From positions 1-39,674 of the forward strand of contig CAKSHT010000004.1 in the NCBI GenBank assembly GCA_934457235.1: DNA of 39,674 nucleotides, in the 5' to 3' direction. This document shows, piece by piece, positions 1 through 8,239 of this stretch; within the stretch, counting starts at the first letter, position 1, and every line of letters starts with the position of its first letter. The translations under genes were made by a program, and so were the position numbers. The notes beneath the pieces were generated by a model. It saw only the letters and a program-made list of their open reading frames with translations, searched no databases and had not been told where the DNA came from. This DNA comes from an uncultured Oscillospiraceae bacterium (GTDB taxonomy: Bacteria; Bacillota; Clostridia; Oscillospirales; Ruminococcaceae).

Positions 1-1060
1 TTATAACGGATGGGTGGTTCCGGTCACGGCGTACCCAGGAAGCAACGTCGCGTTCGTACCAGTCGTCAAAGAATCGCGCGTAATCGAATTCGGTCTTGGG
101 GCGCTCCCACATGTCAAAGGCTTCGCTGTCAACGAGTATTCCTAACTCGTCGCAAAGTTCCATGAATGCTTTATCCGGCATGTTGTGGGAGGTGCGTACG
201 GCGTTCGCGCCCATTTCCTGCATGGATATCAGCTGACGGCGCAGAGCCTCTTTATTAAACGCCGCGCCCAGCGGTCCGAGGTCGTGGTGCAGGCATACGC
301 CGTGCAGCTTCACATGACGTCCGTTGAGGAAGAATCCGCCGTCCGGGGTGAATTCCGCAGTACGCAGTCCGACGTTCTGCGTTACGCTGTCTATTACCTC
401 GCCGCCGCTGATAAGCTCGGCGGTGAGCGTGAGAAGAACCGGGTGCTCGATGTCCCAGATGTTCTCGTCGCTGTGCGGGATCGTGAATTCACCGCAGCCG
501 CCGGAGTACAGCGTGTTATCGCTGTTTCCGAGCGTTATGCGAACCTCTCCGGAGCCTGTGACCTCCGCGGACACGCGGCAGTTCCAGCAGTCGCCGGAGC
601 GCCCGGCATGGAAATACACTCCATCGGTGGCGAGGTAGCTGCTGCCGGTGGTTATCAGAACGACGTCGCGGAAGATACCGGCGCCGGAGTACCAGCGCGT
701 ATTCGGCGCGTCGTGGCGCACCAGCATTACAAGCTCGTTTTCTCCGGGGCGCAGGTGCTTCGTTATGTCTATCTCAAATGAGGAGTAGCCGTATTTGTTT
801 TCTCCGGCGGCAGCACCGTTTACATAGAGCGTGCAGTTCATGTAAACTCCGCCGAAATACAGCCGCACGCTGCCCTCGCCGCTGTATTCAAGCGTACGCC
901 TGTAAACTCCGCAGGAAGTTTCGTACAGCGCATTTGAATCGCATATCAGCCAGTCATGCGGGATATCCACAGGACGGAAGTCCAGTACGGATATTCCGCT
1001 TATCTGCGTCCCGGCGGGGGCTTTCGCAAAAAGCCAGTTATCGTTGAGAAGTCGTTTCAT
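1..1060 (-). CDS. Glycoside hydrolase family 2 enzyme (beta-galactosidase/beta-glucuronidase type), C-terminal part outside window
   Basis: The leftward frame opens at ATG 1060 (MKRLLNDNWLF) after GAGGT and stays open to the window edge, giving about 353 residues. The beginning matches family 2 hydrolases: an early DIPHDW motif, a jelly-roll sugar-binding domain (about residues 1-170), an immunoglobulin-like domain (about 175-270), then the start of the TIM barrel with NGRHVKLHGVCLHHD, GANAVRTSHN and RDRNHPSVI. In this family the catalytic acid/base (usually in an NE motif) follows a few residues after RNHPS, so both catalytic glutamates lie outside the window and substrate choice (galactoside, glucuronide, mannoside) cannot be read. 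There is no signal peptide, so the enzyme is probably cytoplasmic. It is divergent from lacI1 and has its own promoter at 1103-1131. The family is secure, the specificity open. Confidence 0.9.
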   Translation of the reverse strand, partial: MKRLLNDNWLFAKAPAGTQISGISVLDFRPVDIPHDWLICDSNALYETSCGVYRRTLEYSGEGSVRLYFGGVYMNCTLYVNGAAAGENKYGYSSFEIDITKHLRPGENELVMLVRHDAPNTRWYSGAGIFRDVVLITTGSSYLATDGVYFHAGRSGDCWNCRVSAEVTGSGEVRITLGNSDNTLYSGGCGEFTIPHSDENIWDIEHPVLLTLTAELISGGEVIDSVTQNVGLRTAEFTPDGGFFLNGRHVKLHGVCLHHDLGPLGAAFNKEALRRQLISMQEMGANAVRTSHNMPDKAFMELCDELGILVDSEAFDMWERPKTEFDYARFFDDWYERDVASWVRRDRNHPSVI

Positions 1061-1102
1061 ATGTTACCTCTATGAATTTTGTGTGGGATAATTCCCCTGT
1101 AC

Positions 1103-1131
1103 ATTATAACAGAGGAGAACCATGATGTCAA
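1103..1131 (-). promoter_or_regulatory. SigA-type promoter for the family 2 hydrolase gene
   Basis: On the minus strand TTGACA (1126-1131) and TATAAT (1103-1108) are separated by 17 bp. Both boxes are perfect consensus. Transcription would start near 1096, leaving a leader of about 35 nt before ATG 1060. Confidence 0.85.
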
Positions 1132-1162
1132 TGGGAAAGTCATGCGGGTTTCGGGAAAGTTT

Positions 1163-1176
1163 CGGAACCGTTTCCT
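1163..1176. promoter_or_regulatory. Candidate LacI-family operator upstream of the hydrolase promoter
   Basis: CGGAACCGTTTCCT is a near-palindrome centred on CG. It agrees at 11 of 14 positions with CGGAAACGTTTTCG at 1375-1388, in front of lacI1. It lies about 32 bp upstream of the hydrolase -35 box, in the divergent gap. The similarity is seen directly; binding by LacI1 is inference. Confidence 0.45.
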
Positions 1177-1337
1177 GCACTGGAGAATTCGTATATCAGC
1201 TGGCGTATGTCGTTCTGGAATGTGTGCGGATTTTTTTCCTGAAACCTGTGAAACAGCGCAGCGATTGGCGCTCAGTTGTGCTTAGTACCAAACGGAGCAC
1301 GTGGAAATTGTGCAAAACGTAAAATTTTCTGAACCAC

Positions 1338-1366
1338 TTGAAAAATGGTGAAATATATGTTACAAT
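1338..1366 (+). promoter_or_regulatory. Promoter for lacI1-malQ-glgP
   Basis: TTGAAA (1338-1343) and TACAAT (1361-1366) are 17 bp apart, placing the start near 1373. That is at the edge of the palindrome 1374-1389, the usual layout for autorepression. The remainder of the 354-bp divergent gap shows no gene: the short open frames there lack ribosome binding sites and recognisable products. Confidence 0.65.
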
Positions 1367-1373
1367 CTATTTA

Positions 1374-1389
1374 CCGGAAACGTTTTCGG
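1374..1389. promoter_or_regulatory. LacI-type operator, probable autoregulatory site
   Basis: CCGGAAACGTTTTCGG is a 16-bp palindrome with one mismatched pair and a central CG step, the form bound by LacI/GalR dimers. It resembles a catabolite-response element in its core, but its outer bases are CG where a canonical cre has TG/CA. It starts one base after the predicted transcription start of lacI1. Confidence 0.7.
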
Positions 1390-1414
1390 AAGTTCTTCGA
1401 CCGGAGGTGATAAA

Positions 1415-2410
1415 TTGACTATCAAAGATATTGCAAGGCTTGCGGGCTGCGGAGTGAGCACGGTTTCCAGGGCGCTTAACGGCAGCAGCGAGATAAGCGA
1501 GCAGACCCGCGAACGCATAAACGCGGTGATAAAGCAGTATAACTACACTCCCAACGGCAATGCGCGCAGAATGCGCCAGAGCGCCGAGAAAACGATACTG
1601 CTGATAGTCAACGGAAGCAGCAACCTGTTCTTTTCCCCGCTGATTGAGCAGATACAGATGGCGGCGGCAGCGGCTGGATTCCAGATCGCAGTGAATTACA
1701 TAGACGAGCAGGAGGACGAAGTGCTTTTCGCGGCGCGGCTGTGCGTGGAGCAGAAGCCGGCAGGAATGATATTCCTGGGCGGCGATATGCGTAATTTCAG
1801 CCGGAGCTTTTCACAGATAACTGTGCCGTGCGTACTGAGTACGGCGAACGCGGAGGAACTTGCATTCGAGAATCTTTCCTCTGTCAGCATTGACGACTTC
1901 GAGAGCGGCAGGGCTGCTGCGGAGCAGCTGTTCGGACAGGGTCACAAGAAGGTCGGGATACTCGGCGGCGACCTGAGTTCATATGGCCCGTCGGGACTGC
2001 GTTACAGCGGATTTTGCAGCGTGTGCAGCGAACACGGATTACCCACTCCGGACAGCGAGTTGTGCGCGTATACGTTCAGCTCAGCGTATGAAGCTGCGGT
2101 GGCTCTTTATCACAAGTGCAAGGACATGACGGCGGTTTTCGCCATGTCGGATATAATCGCGGTGGGTGCAGTCCGGGCGTTTCTTGATATGGGGAAGCGT
2201 GTGCCGGAAGATATTTCAGTGCTCGGCTTCGATGGAATCGAGATCTCTGAATACAGCAATCCCAGGATAGCGACATTTGCCCAGCCTATCCACCAGATAT
2301 CAAGTCTGTCTGTGCGTATGCTGGTGAATATGATAGACAACAGCGCCGAGGCGAGTCACGTGACTCTGCGGGCGCAGTTCCGCTCAGGCGGCTCAGTGAG
2401 CAGAATTTAG
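1415..2410 (+). CDS. LacI/GalR-family transcriptional regulator (LacI1)
   Basis: A 331-residue LacI-family repressor. The N-terminal helix-turn-helix reads TIKDIARLAGCGVSTVSRAL (residues 2-21), followed by the hinge (NYTPNGNARRMR). From about residue 60 it is a periplasmic-binding-protein-like effector domain, with typical family strings such as KKVGILGGD, TAVFAMSDIIAVGAV and ISVLGFDGIEIS. Translation starts at TTG 1415, four bases after GGAGGTGA (1403-1410). It leads the malQ and glgP genes, so control of alpha-glucan use is likely and the effector is probably a maltodextrin or related sugar (inference). The palindrome at 1374-1389 suggests autorepression, and related sites near 1163 and 6435 suggest the hydrolase gene and the malE region as further targets. 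Family certain, ligand unknown. Confidence 0.93.
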   Translation: MTIKDIARLAGCGVSTVSRALNGSSEISEQTRERINAVIKQYNYTPNGNARRMRQSAEKTILLIVNGSSNLFFSPLIEQIQMAAAAAGFQIAVNYIDEQEDEVLFAARLCVEQKPAGMIFLGGDMRNFSRSFSQITVPCVLSTANAEELAFENLSSVSIDDFESGRAAAEQLFGQGHKKVGILGGDLSSYGPSGLRYSGFCSVCSEHGLPTPDSELCAYTFSSAYEAAVALYHKCKDMTAVFAMSDIIAVGAVRAFLDMGKRVPEDISVLGFDGIEISEYSNPRIATFAQPIHQISSLSVRMLVNMIDNSAEASHVTLRAQFRSGGSVSRI

Positions 2411-2435
2411 AGAAAAAAGACCAATGGAGGACAAC

Positions 2436-3950
2436 ATGAGAAAAAGCGGTATATTACTGCATGTCGCGTCCCTGCCGAACAAATACGGCATAGGAACGAT
2501 GGGCAGGGAGGCATACAATTTTGTTGACTGGCTCAAAAGTGCCGGTCAGAGTCTGTGGCAGATACTCCCGCTGTCGCAGACAAGCTACGGGGATTCTCCG
2601 TATCAGAGCTTTTCGATTTTCGCGGGAAACCCTTACTTCATCAGCCTTGAAACGCTGGAGGAGGAGGGACTGCTGAAGCACAGCGAATTTGCTGATGTCA
2701 AGTGGTGCGAGGATCCCAGGTACATAGATTACGAGACCATGTACAATAACTTCTACAAGGTCATGAAGCTCGCTTTCGCGCGTTTCACAAAGGATAAAAA
2801 CGGCAGCTCCTCCGCGGATTACAGGACGTTCGTCGCTGAAAACGCGTGGCTTGAAAACTATACGCTCTTCATGGCGCTGAAAGACGCCCACGGCGGAAAG
2901 AGCTGGAGCGATTGGGAAAAGCCGCTGCGCCTGCGCGACGCAAACGCCGTGGCTTCCGCGAAGAAAAAGTACGCAAGGGACATGGAGTTCTACGCGTTCT
3001 TACAGTTCAAGTTCTTCCAGCAGTGGTTCAGACTGAAGGAATACGCCAACAGCAGCGGGATCCGGATAATCGGCGATATCCCGATATACTGCGCGCTGGA
3101 CAGCGCTGATGTGTGGTGCGAGCCGCGGCTGTTCCAGCTGGATAAGGACAGGGTTCCTACGGTAGTCGCTGGATTCCCGCCGGATGCGTTTTCCGCTGAC
3201 GGTCAGCTCTGGGGCAACCCGATATACGACTGGGACAGAATGAAACTGGAGAACTACCGCTGGTGGGTCGGCAGAATGAGCTTCGCAAAGAAGCTGTACG
3301 ATATCGTCCGCATAGACCACTTCATCGGCTTCAACAGCTACTATGCGATACCGTTCGGAAACAAGACGGCGCACGGCGGTGAGTGGCGCGAGGGTCCGAA
3401 GTACGACCTGTTCCGCGTCATCAAGGAGCAGACCGGAAAGGACGGCATAATCGCCGAGGATCTCGGAATCATCACGCCGTCCGTCAGAAAGCTGCTGAAA
3501 CAGGCGGCTTATCCCGGAATGAAGGTACTGCAATTTGCGTTCGAACCCACCGGAAAGAGCGAGTATCTGCCGCAGAACTACACTTCGCAGAACTGCGTTG
3601 TCTATACGTCCACGCATGACAGCGATACGGCGCTCGGCTGGTTCAACGACCTCGACCGCGAAACGAAGAAGTTCGTCAGGGAGTACCTGGGTATCCGCAG
3701 GGCTGCGGAGCTTCCCAAGGCATTCATAGACATTGCATGGAAGAGCACCGCGGACATGGCTATGACCACCATGCAGGAGCTCTGCGGCTTCGGCACGGAG
3801 GCGCGTATCAACGTCCCGTCCACAGTCGGCAATAACTGGCGCTGGAGAACGCTGGAGTGCGACTTCACCGAGGAGAGCGCAGAATATCTCAGCAGACTCA
3901 CTGAAATATGCAACAGAAAGCCCGCCGTGAAGAAGCGCGGGAAGAAATAA
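2436..3950 (+). CDS. malQ: 4-alpha-glucanotransferase (amylomaltase, GH77)
   Basis: It transfers alpha-1,4-glucan segments between maltodextrins, releasing glucose and making longer chains for phosphorylase; cytoplasmic. The 504-residue length is normal for bacterial amylomaltase. The start is typical (GILLHVASLPNKYGIGTMG). The GH77 residues are visible: nucleophile Asp294 in RIDHF, acid/base Glu341 in IAEDLG, and transition-state Asp395 in STHDSD. ATG 2436 is chosen because GGAGG (2426-2430) lies five bases before it; the in-frame ATG at 2424 overlaps that ribosome binding site. The gene follows lacI1 by 25 bp and precedes glgP by 21 bp, one operon. Identification is secure. Confidence 0.97.
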   Translation: MRKSGILLHVASLPNKYGIGTMGREAYNFVDWLKSAGQSLWQILPLSQTSYGDSPYQSFSIFAGNPYFISLETLEEEGLLKHSEFADVKWCEDPRYIDYETMYNNFYKVMKLAFARFTKDKNGSSSADYRTFVAENAWLENYTLFMALKDAHGGKSWSDWEKPLRLRDANAVASAKKKYARDMEFYAFLQFKFFQQWFRLKEYANSSGIRIIGDIPIYCALDSADVWCEPRLFQLDKDRVPTVVAGFPPDAFSADGQLWGNPIYDWDRMKLENYRWWVGRMSFAKKLYDIVRIDHFIGFNSYYAIPFGNKTAHGGEWREGPKYDLFRVIKEQTGKDGIIAEDLGIITPSVRKLLKQAAYPGMKVLQFAFEPTGKSEYLPQNYTSQNCVVYTSTHDSDTALGWFNDLDRETKKFVREYLGIRRAAELPKAFIDIAWKSTADMAMTTMQELCGFGTEARINVPSTVGNNWRWRTLECDFTEESAEYLSRLTEICNRKPAVKKRGKK

Positions 3951-3971
3951 GTTACTGAAAGGAGCATTTTT

Positions 3972-6327
3972 ATGAAGATCGAAAATTTCAAGGAAAAACT
4001 GGTCTCCCTCTGTGAAAAGGAGTACCGCGCACAGCCCAAGGAGCTTACCGCAAATCAGCTGCACTGCGCAGTTTCAAAGCTCGTTATGGAGGAGCTCTCC
4101 CCGGCGTGGGACAAGAGCCGCATGGCGCACGACAAGGCGCGCAAGGCAAGCTACCTGTCGATGGAGTTCCTGGTAGGACGCGCAGTATATAACAACCTGC
4201 TGTGCCTGGGTATTCTGGACAGCACTGCCGAGGAATTAAAGGCACTCGGCGTGGACATCTCCGAGTTTGAGGAAGTAGAGGACGCTGCGCTCGGAAACGG
4301 CGGTCTTGGCAGACTTGCGGCGTGCTTCCTGGACAGCGCGGCTGCGCTCGACCTCCCGCTGGACGGCTACGGAATACGCTACAAGTACGGTCTGTTCAAG
4401 CAGGGCATCAAGGACGGTTTCCAGACCGAAACCGCCGACGACTGGCAGAGATACGGCGACCCCTGGAGCATTCGCCGTGAGCAGGAGACTGTTGTCGTAC
4501 ATTATGCAGACGGCGACGTGAACGCTGTTCCGTACGATTATCCCGTTATCGGTTATGGCACCGAGAATGTCGGCACTCTGCGCCTGTGGCAGGCGGAGAC
4601 CGACAATGAATTCGATTTCGGCCTGTTCAACCAGAGCAAGTTTGCCGAGGCGGGCGAGAAGAAGCGCACCGCCGAGGATATCTCCCGCGTACTCTATCCA
4701 AACGACGAAACCGAGGCAGGTAAGATCCTCCGCCTGAAGCAGGAGTATTTCTTCAGCGCAGCCGCTGTCGCTGACCTCATCAGAAAGCACAAGAAGCTTT
4801 TCGGCACGATGGAGAACTTCGCTGATTACAACAGCATTCAGATGAACGACACACACCCCGTTATCGCACTGCCGGAGTTTATCCGCGTTGTTATGCGTGA
4901 CGAGGGCTGGAGCTTCGACAAGGCTTTCGGGGTGGCTAAAAAGGTGTTCAATTACACCAACCACACCATCATGCAGGAAGCGCTGGAGAAGTGGGACAGC
5001 CGCCTTATTGAACGCATAGTACCCGAAGTATACAGCGTTATGATAATGCTGAACGAGGCGTTTGAGTCCGAGATGCACCGCAGAAACGTTCCGCAGGATA
5101 AGCGCGCCGTAATGCGCCTTATCAGAAACGGCACAGTTCATATGGCTAACATTGCGGTGTTCGGTTCTTCCTATGTGAACGGAGTTGCGGCTATCCACAC
5201 CGAGCTGCTCAAGTCCACGGTATTAAAGGACTGGTACGAGCTGTATCCCGAACGCTTCCAGAACAAGACCAACGGTATCACACAGCGCCGCTGGCTGGCT
5301 CTCTGCAACCAGGAGCTTTCCGCGCTTATCACCGAGCTTCTCGGCGACAACAGCTGGGTAACTGACCTCGATAAGCTCCAGGGACTGAGAAAATACGCCG
5401 ACGACGAGGCTGTGCTCCGCCGTTTCATCGACATCAAGCATACCAAGAAACAGCAGCTTGCTGATTTTATCGAGAAATCCGAGGGTATTAAGATAGACCC
5501 GAAGTCCATCTATCCAGATAAAGCGTCTGCACGAATACAAGCGTCAGCTGCTCAACGCGTTCTCGATACTGTATCTGTATTATGAGATCAAGGACGGAAA
5601 TCTCAAGGATTTCAACCCCACTACATTTATTTTCGGCGCGAAGTCCGCACCGGGCTATTACCGCGCAAAGGGCATCATCAAGTATATCAACGAGGTGGCA
5701 AAGCTCGTCAATTCCGACCCGGATACAAAGGATCTGCTGAAGGTCGTATTCGTAAGCAACTATCGTGTATCCTATGCGGAGAAACTCGTCGCTGCGGCTG
5801 ATATCTCAGAGCAGATATCCACTGCGGGCACTGAGGCTTCCGGTACCGGAAACATGAAGTTCATGCTCAATGGCGCGGTAACTCTCGGCACCCTGGACGG
5901 TGCTAACGTTGAGATCGCAGAGGAAGCCGGTGCAGAGAACGAGTACATTTTCGGCGCGACTGTCGAGGAACTGGAGAAGGTCATGCCGAACTACGTTCCG
6001 CGTGACGTTACCGAGAGCGACGCCAAGATCAAGCGCGTTGTATCCTCCCTTATCGACGGTACCGTTTCCGACGGCGGCAACGGAGTGTTCAGAGAGCTTT
6101 ATTTTGCGCTCATGGAGGGCGCAAGCTGGCACGTTCCGGACCACTACTACCTGCTCGGCGACCTCGACAGCTACGTAAAAGCTAAGCTGGCGGCTAACCG
6201 CGACTACAACGATGATCTTGCATTCGCAAAGAAGTGCTGGCTGAACATCTGCTCCGCAGGTAAGTTCAGCTCTGACCGCACCATCGCTGAGTATGCAAGT
6301 GATATCTGGCATATCAGCAAGGTTTAA
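3972..6327 (+). pseudogene. glgP: Glycogen/maltodextrin phosphorylase (GT35), frameshifted
   Basis: Phosphorolysis of alpha-1,4-glucans to glucose-1-phosphate. Frame 1 starts at ATG 3972 and shows ASYLSMEFLVGRAVYNN, GNGGLGRLAACFLDS and NDTHPVIALPEF. It is good to about 5513, then gives 24 foreign residues and a stop at 5585. Another frame resumes the family sequence at once from about 5512 (IQIKRLHEYKRQLLNAF) and runs to 6327, including the PLP-lysine region EASGTGNMKFMLNGA. The family pattern is S-I-[YF]-D-[VI]-Q-I-K-R, but only seven bases lie between the Ser and Gln codons (5508-5514) where twelve are expected, so five bases are missing. Joined, the halves give about 785 residues, near normal length. 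As written the first half lacks the PLP lysine and would be inactive. It may be a real disruption, a strain variant or an assembly error. Confidence 0.88.
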
Positions 6328-6406
6328 TGCGGTTTTGCCCGAACTTTATCCGGGACATTTGAACGACAATTCCCTATAGGTTTCAGGCTTCGTTGAAGGT
6401 GGAACG

Positions 6407-6426
6407 TGTTACATGTAAGTGTAACA
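6407..6426. promoter_or_regulatory. Inverted repeat TGTTACA-6-TGTAACA
   Basis: Perfect 7-bp arms at 6407-6413 and 6420-6426 with a 6-bp spacer, about 80 bp after glgP and just before the LacI-type site at 6435. It is AT-rich with no following T-run, so an operator fits better than a terminator. No assignable regulator. Confidence 0.4.
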
Positions 6427-6434
6427 TTGTTTCA

Positions 6435-6449
6435 CCGGAAACGTTGCCA
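6435..6449. promoter_or_regulatory. Candidate LacI1 operator in the glgP-malE gap
   Basis: CCGGAAACGTTGCCA shares the 12-mer ACCGGAAACGTT (6434-6445) with the lacI1 operator (1373-1384) and keeps an AACGTT palindromic core. It sits about 90 bp upstream of the malE -35 box. It would connect the two operons under one regulator; binding is inferred. Confidence 0.5.
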
Positions 6450-6539
6450 TTATTCACAAAACCCACCCGGACCGATTTGTCTATCATGACAAATTTACAA
6501 TTGTTTTCAAGATATTTGAAAAATATTGTGCAAATTCGC

Positions 6540-6567
6540 TTGACAAATATAAAAAATCTGTTATAAT
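6540..6567 (+). promoter_or_regulatory. Strong SigA promoter for the malE operon
   Basis: TTGACA (6540-6545) and TATAAT (6562-6567), both perfect, with a 16-bp spacer. The predicted start near 6574 leaves a leader of about 160 nt before malE that carries the TTTCGAAA array. Confidence 0.88.
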
Positions 6568-6577
6568 TAAATCAGAA

Positions 6578-6693
6578 TTTCGAATCAAACAAAAAGATTT
6601 CGAAACAAATTCCGAGGCTCGCAGGAACGCACAGACAGACTGCGGGTCACATTCCAGGAAATCTTGTTTCGAAACATTATGAAAGTTTCGAAA
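6578..6693. promoter_or_regulatory. Four-site TTTCGAAA operator array
   Basis: Four palindromes occur at 6578-6585 (TTTCGAAT), 6598-6605 (TTTCGAAA), 6665-6676 (TGTTTCGAAACA, perfect 12 bp) and 6686-6693 (TTTCGAAA). They form two pairs whose centres are 20 and 19 bp apart, about two helical turns, and the pairs are about 88 bp apart. The first pair overlaps the predicted transcription start. The CG-centred symmetry is that of LacI-family operators. LacI2, encoded in the same operon, is the likely ligand by context (inference). Confidence 0.75.
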
Positions 6694-6735
6694 GGCGATC
6701 AGAAAACAACAATCATATTCAGGAGGAAATGAATT

Positions 6736-8034
6736 ATGAAGATCAGAAAAATCATGACAGCGATAGCTTCCATGGCAATGGCAGGTGTGATGATGGTAGG
6801 CTGCTCCAGCGGCAACAACAGCAGCACAGCGGAAAGCGGTTCTTCCAACTCTGCGGCAGACAACAGCGCAGCTTCCAACGGCGGCAGCGGCGAGTCCGTT
6901 AATCTGACAGTATGGGGTCCGCAGGAGGATCAGGAACTGATCAAGCAGATGTGCGACGCTTTCGCGGCAGCAAACCCCGACAAGACCTACACATTCACCT
7001 ATGGCGTAGTCAGCGAGGCAGACGCTCAGAAGGAAGTAATCAAGGATATCTCCGCAGCTGCCGACGTATTCGCATTCGCTTCCGACCAGACCGCTACACT
7101 GGTTGACTCCGGCGCTCTCTACAGAGTGACCAAGAACAAGGACGAGGTCGTTGCTGAGAACTCCGAGGCTTCCATCTCCGCTGCTTCCATCGACGGCGAG
7201 CTTTATGGCTATCCTTATGTTTCCGATACATATTTTATGTACTATGACAAGTCCAAGCTTTCCGAGGACGATGTAAAGTCCATTGAGGGCATCATGAGCA
7301 AGGACATTGATGGCGTTACCACCAACTTCGCATTCGATACCGATAACGGTTGGTATAATTCTGGCTTCTTCTTCGGCGCAGGCTGCAAGCTCTTCGGCGA
7401 AGATGGAACCGATCCCACACAGTGCGATTTCAACAACGAACGCGGCTACATGGTAGGCGAATACCTCATCGACCTGGTTGCAAACCCCAAGTACGGTGCA
7501 AACTTTGACGACTCCCTCGTAAAGTCCGGCTTCGCTGACGGCACACTCGCAGCAGCGGTTTCCGGTACATGGAACGCAGGCGAGATCCAGGCTTCCCTCG
7601 GCGACAACTATGCAGCTACCAAGCTCCCAGAGTTCACACTCTCCAACGGCGAAACAGTTCAGATGGGCAGCATGGCTAACTTCAAGATCATAGGCGTAAA
7701 CTCCGAAACTAAGAACCCGCTCGATGCAATGGCTCTTGCAGAATGGCTCACCAACAAGGACAACCAGAAGACCAGATTTGAGGTACGTTCCTATGCTCCT
7801 ACAAACAAGGAACTCGCAAACGATACCGACACAATGAACTCCAATATCGCTGTAGGCGCTCTTGCACTGCAGGCTCAGTACGCAACAGTACAGACTTCCA
7901 TCAGCCAGTGCCAGAACTTCTGGACCCCTGCTGAGGCTTTCGGTCAGGAGATCATCGCAGGTACCTGCACAAAGGATAACCTCCAGGATAAGCTCAACGC
8001 GTTCGTTGAGGCAGTCCTTGCAACCCTCGGCTGA
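6736..8034 (+). CDS. malE: Maltose/maltodextrin ABC transporter substrate-binding lipoprotein
   Basis: The extracellular solute receptor for MalFG. The 432-residue product starts with a lipoprotein signal (MKIRKIMTAIASMAMAGVM) and lipobox MVGC with Cys23, then a Ser/Asn/Gly linker to about residue 54 that tethers it to the membrane. The mature part begins VNLTVWGPQEDQELIKQM, the standard family 1 sugar-binding start, and contains GELYGYPYVSDTYFMYYDKSKL, characteristic of maltose-binding proteins. AGGAGG (6721-6726) precedes ATG 6736 by nine bases. It leads the operon behind a strong promoter and the TTTCGAAA array, and is followed by a GC hairpin that would favour its expression over malF. 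Maltodextrin as ligand is inferred from operon partners and family resemblance. Confidence 0.92.
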   Translation: MKIRKIMTAIASMAMAGVMMVGCSSGNNSSTAESGSSNSAADNSAASNGGSGESVNLTVWGPQEDQELIKQMCDAFAAANPDKTYTFTYGVVSEADAQKEVIKDISAAADVFAFASDQTATLVDSGALYRVTKNKDEVVAENSEASISAASIDGELYGYPYVSDTYFMYYDKSKLSEDDVKSIEGIMSKDIDGVTTNFAFDTDNGWYNSGFFFGAGCKLFGEDGTDPTQCDFNNERGYMVGEYLIDLVANPKYGANFDDSLVKSGFADGTLAAAVSGTWNAGEIQASLGDNYAATKLPEFTLSNGETVQMGSMANFKIIGVNSETKNPLDAMALAEWLTNKDNQKTRFEVRSYAPTNKELANDTDTMNSNIAVGALALQAQYATVQTSISQCQNFWTPAEAFGQEIIAGTCTKDNLQDKLNAFVEAVLATLG

Positions 8035-8090
8035 TTCCGGACTTCAGATAATCCACCATTAAGTAAATAGATTTCTCCCAGTTCCAAATT

Positions 8091-8111
8091 GCGGGCGGCG
8101 GTCCCGCCCGC
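8091..8111 (+). promoter_or_regulatory. GC-rich hairpin between malE and malF
   Basis: GCGGGCGG (8091-8098) and CCGCCCGC (8104-8111) form a perfect 8-bp stem with a CGGTC loop, 57 nt after the malE stop. No T-run follows, so it is better explained as an mRNA 3' stabiliser or partial block that keeps malE message above malFG, as known for the E. coli malE-malF gap. Confidence 0.65.
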
Positions 8112-8122
8112 ATGACGGAACA

Positions 8123-8239
8123 GCTTTATGCAGTTTCAATGCTTCCTGGATACTTGACACACGCTGGCGATAGATGTATAATATTATGCGGCGCGTCATA
8201 AACCTCCTCCCGACAGGCTGCATTGAAACTGCACAAAGC
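8123..8239. repeat. 20-bp inverted repeat enclosing the malF promoter
   Basis: Arms GCTTTATGCAGTTTCAATGC (8123-8142) and GCATTGAAACTGCACAAAGC (8220-8239) are complementary at 19 of 20 positions with 77 bp between. The enclosed DNA holds the complete promoter 8154-8182. The arms could be two operator copies or, in read-through malE transcripts, a long RNA stem. Confidence 0.8.
8154..8182 (+). promoter_or_regulatory. Internal promoter for malF-malG and downstream genes
   Basis: TTGACA (8154-8159) and TATAAT (8177-8182), perfect consensus with 17 bp between. The start near 8189 lies between the arms of the inverted repeat, so its transcript carries only the right arm. Confidence 0.85.

Noticed and set aside
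1079..1322. Two short rightward frames in the divergent gap before lacI1
   Set aside because: They overlap the hydrolase promoter and operator-like sites, lack ribosome binding sites and resemble nothing known.
3000..4064. Long leftward open frame (354 codons) opposite malQ
   Set aside because: It lies antisense to a clear GH77 gene and the start of glgP, has no ribosome binding site or recognisable motif, and arises from the codon bias of the true genes.
5508..5525. Programmed ribosomal frameshift in glgP
   Set aside because: No slippery heptamer or downstream pseudoknot is evident, and a +1 shift would still leave the family motif short; a five-base loss explains the sequence better.
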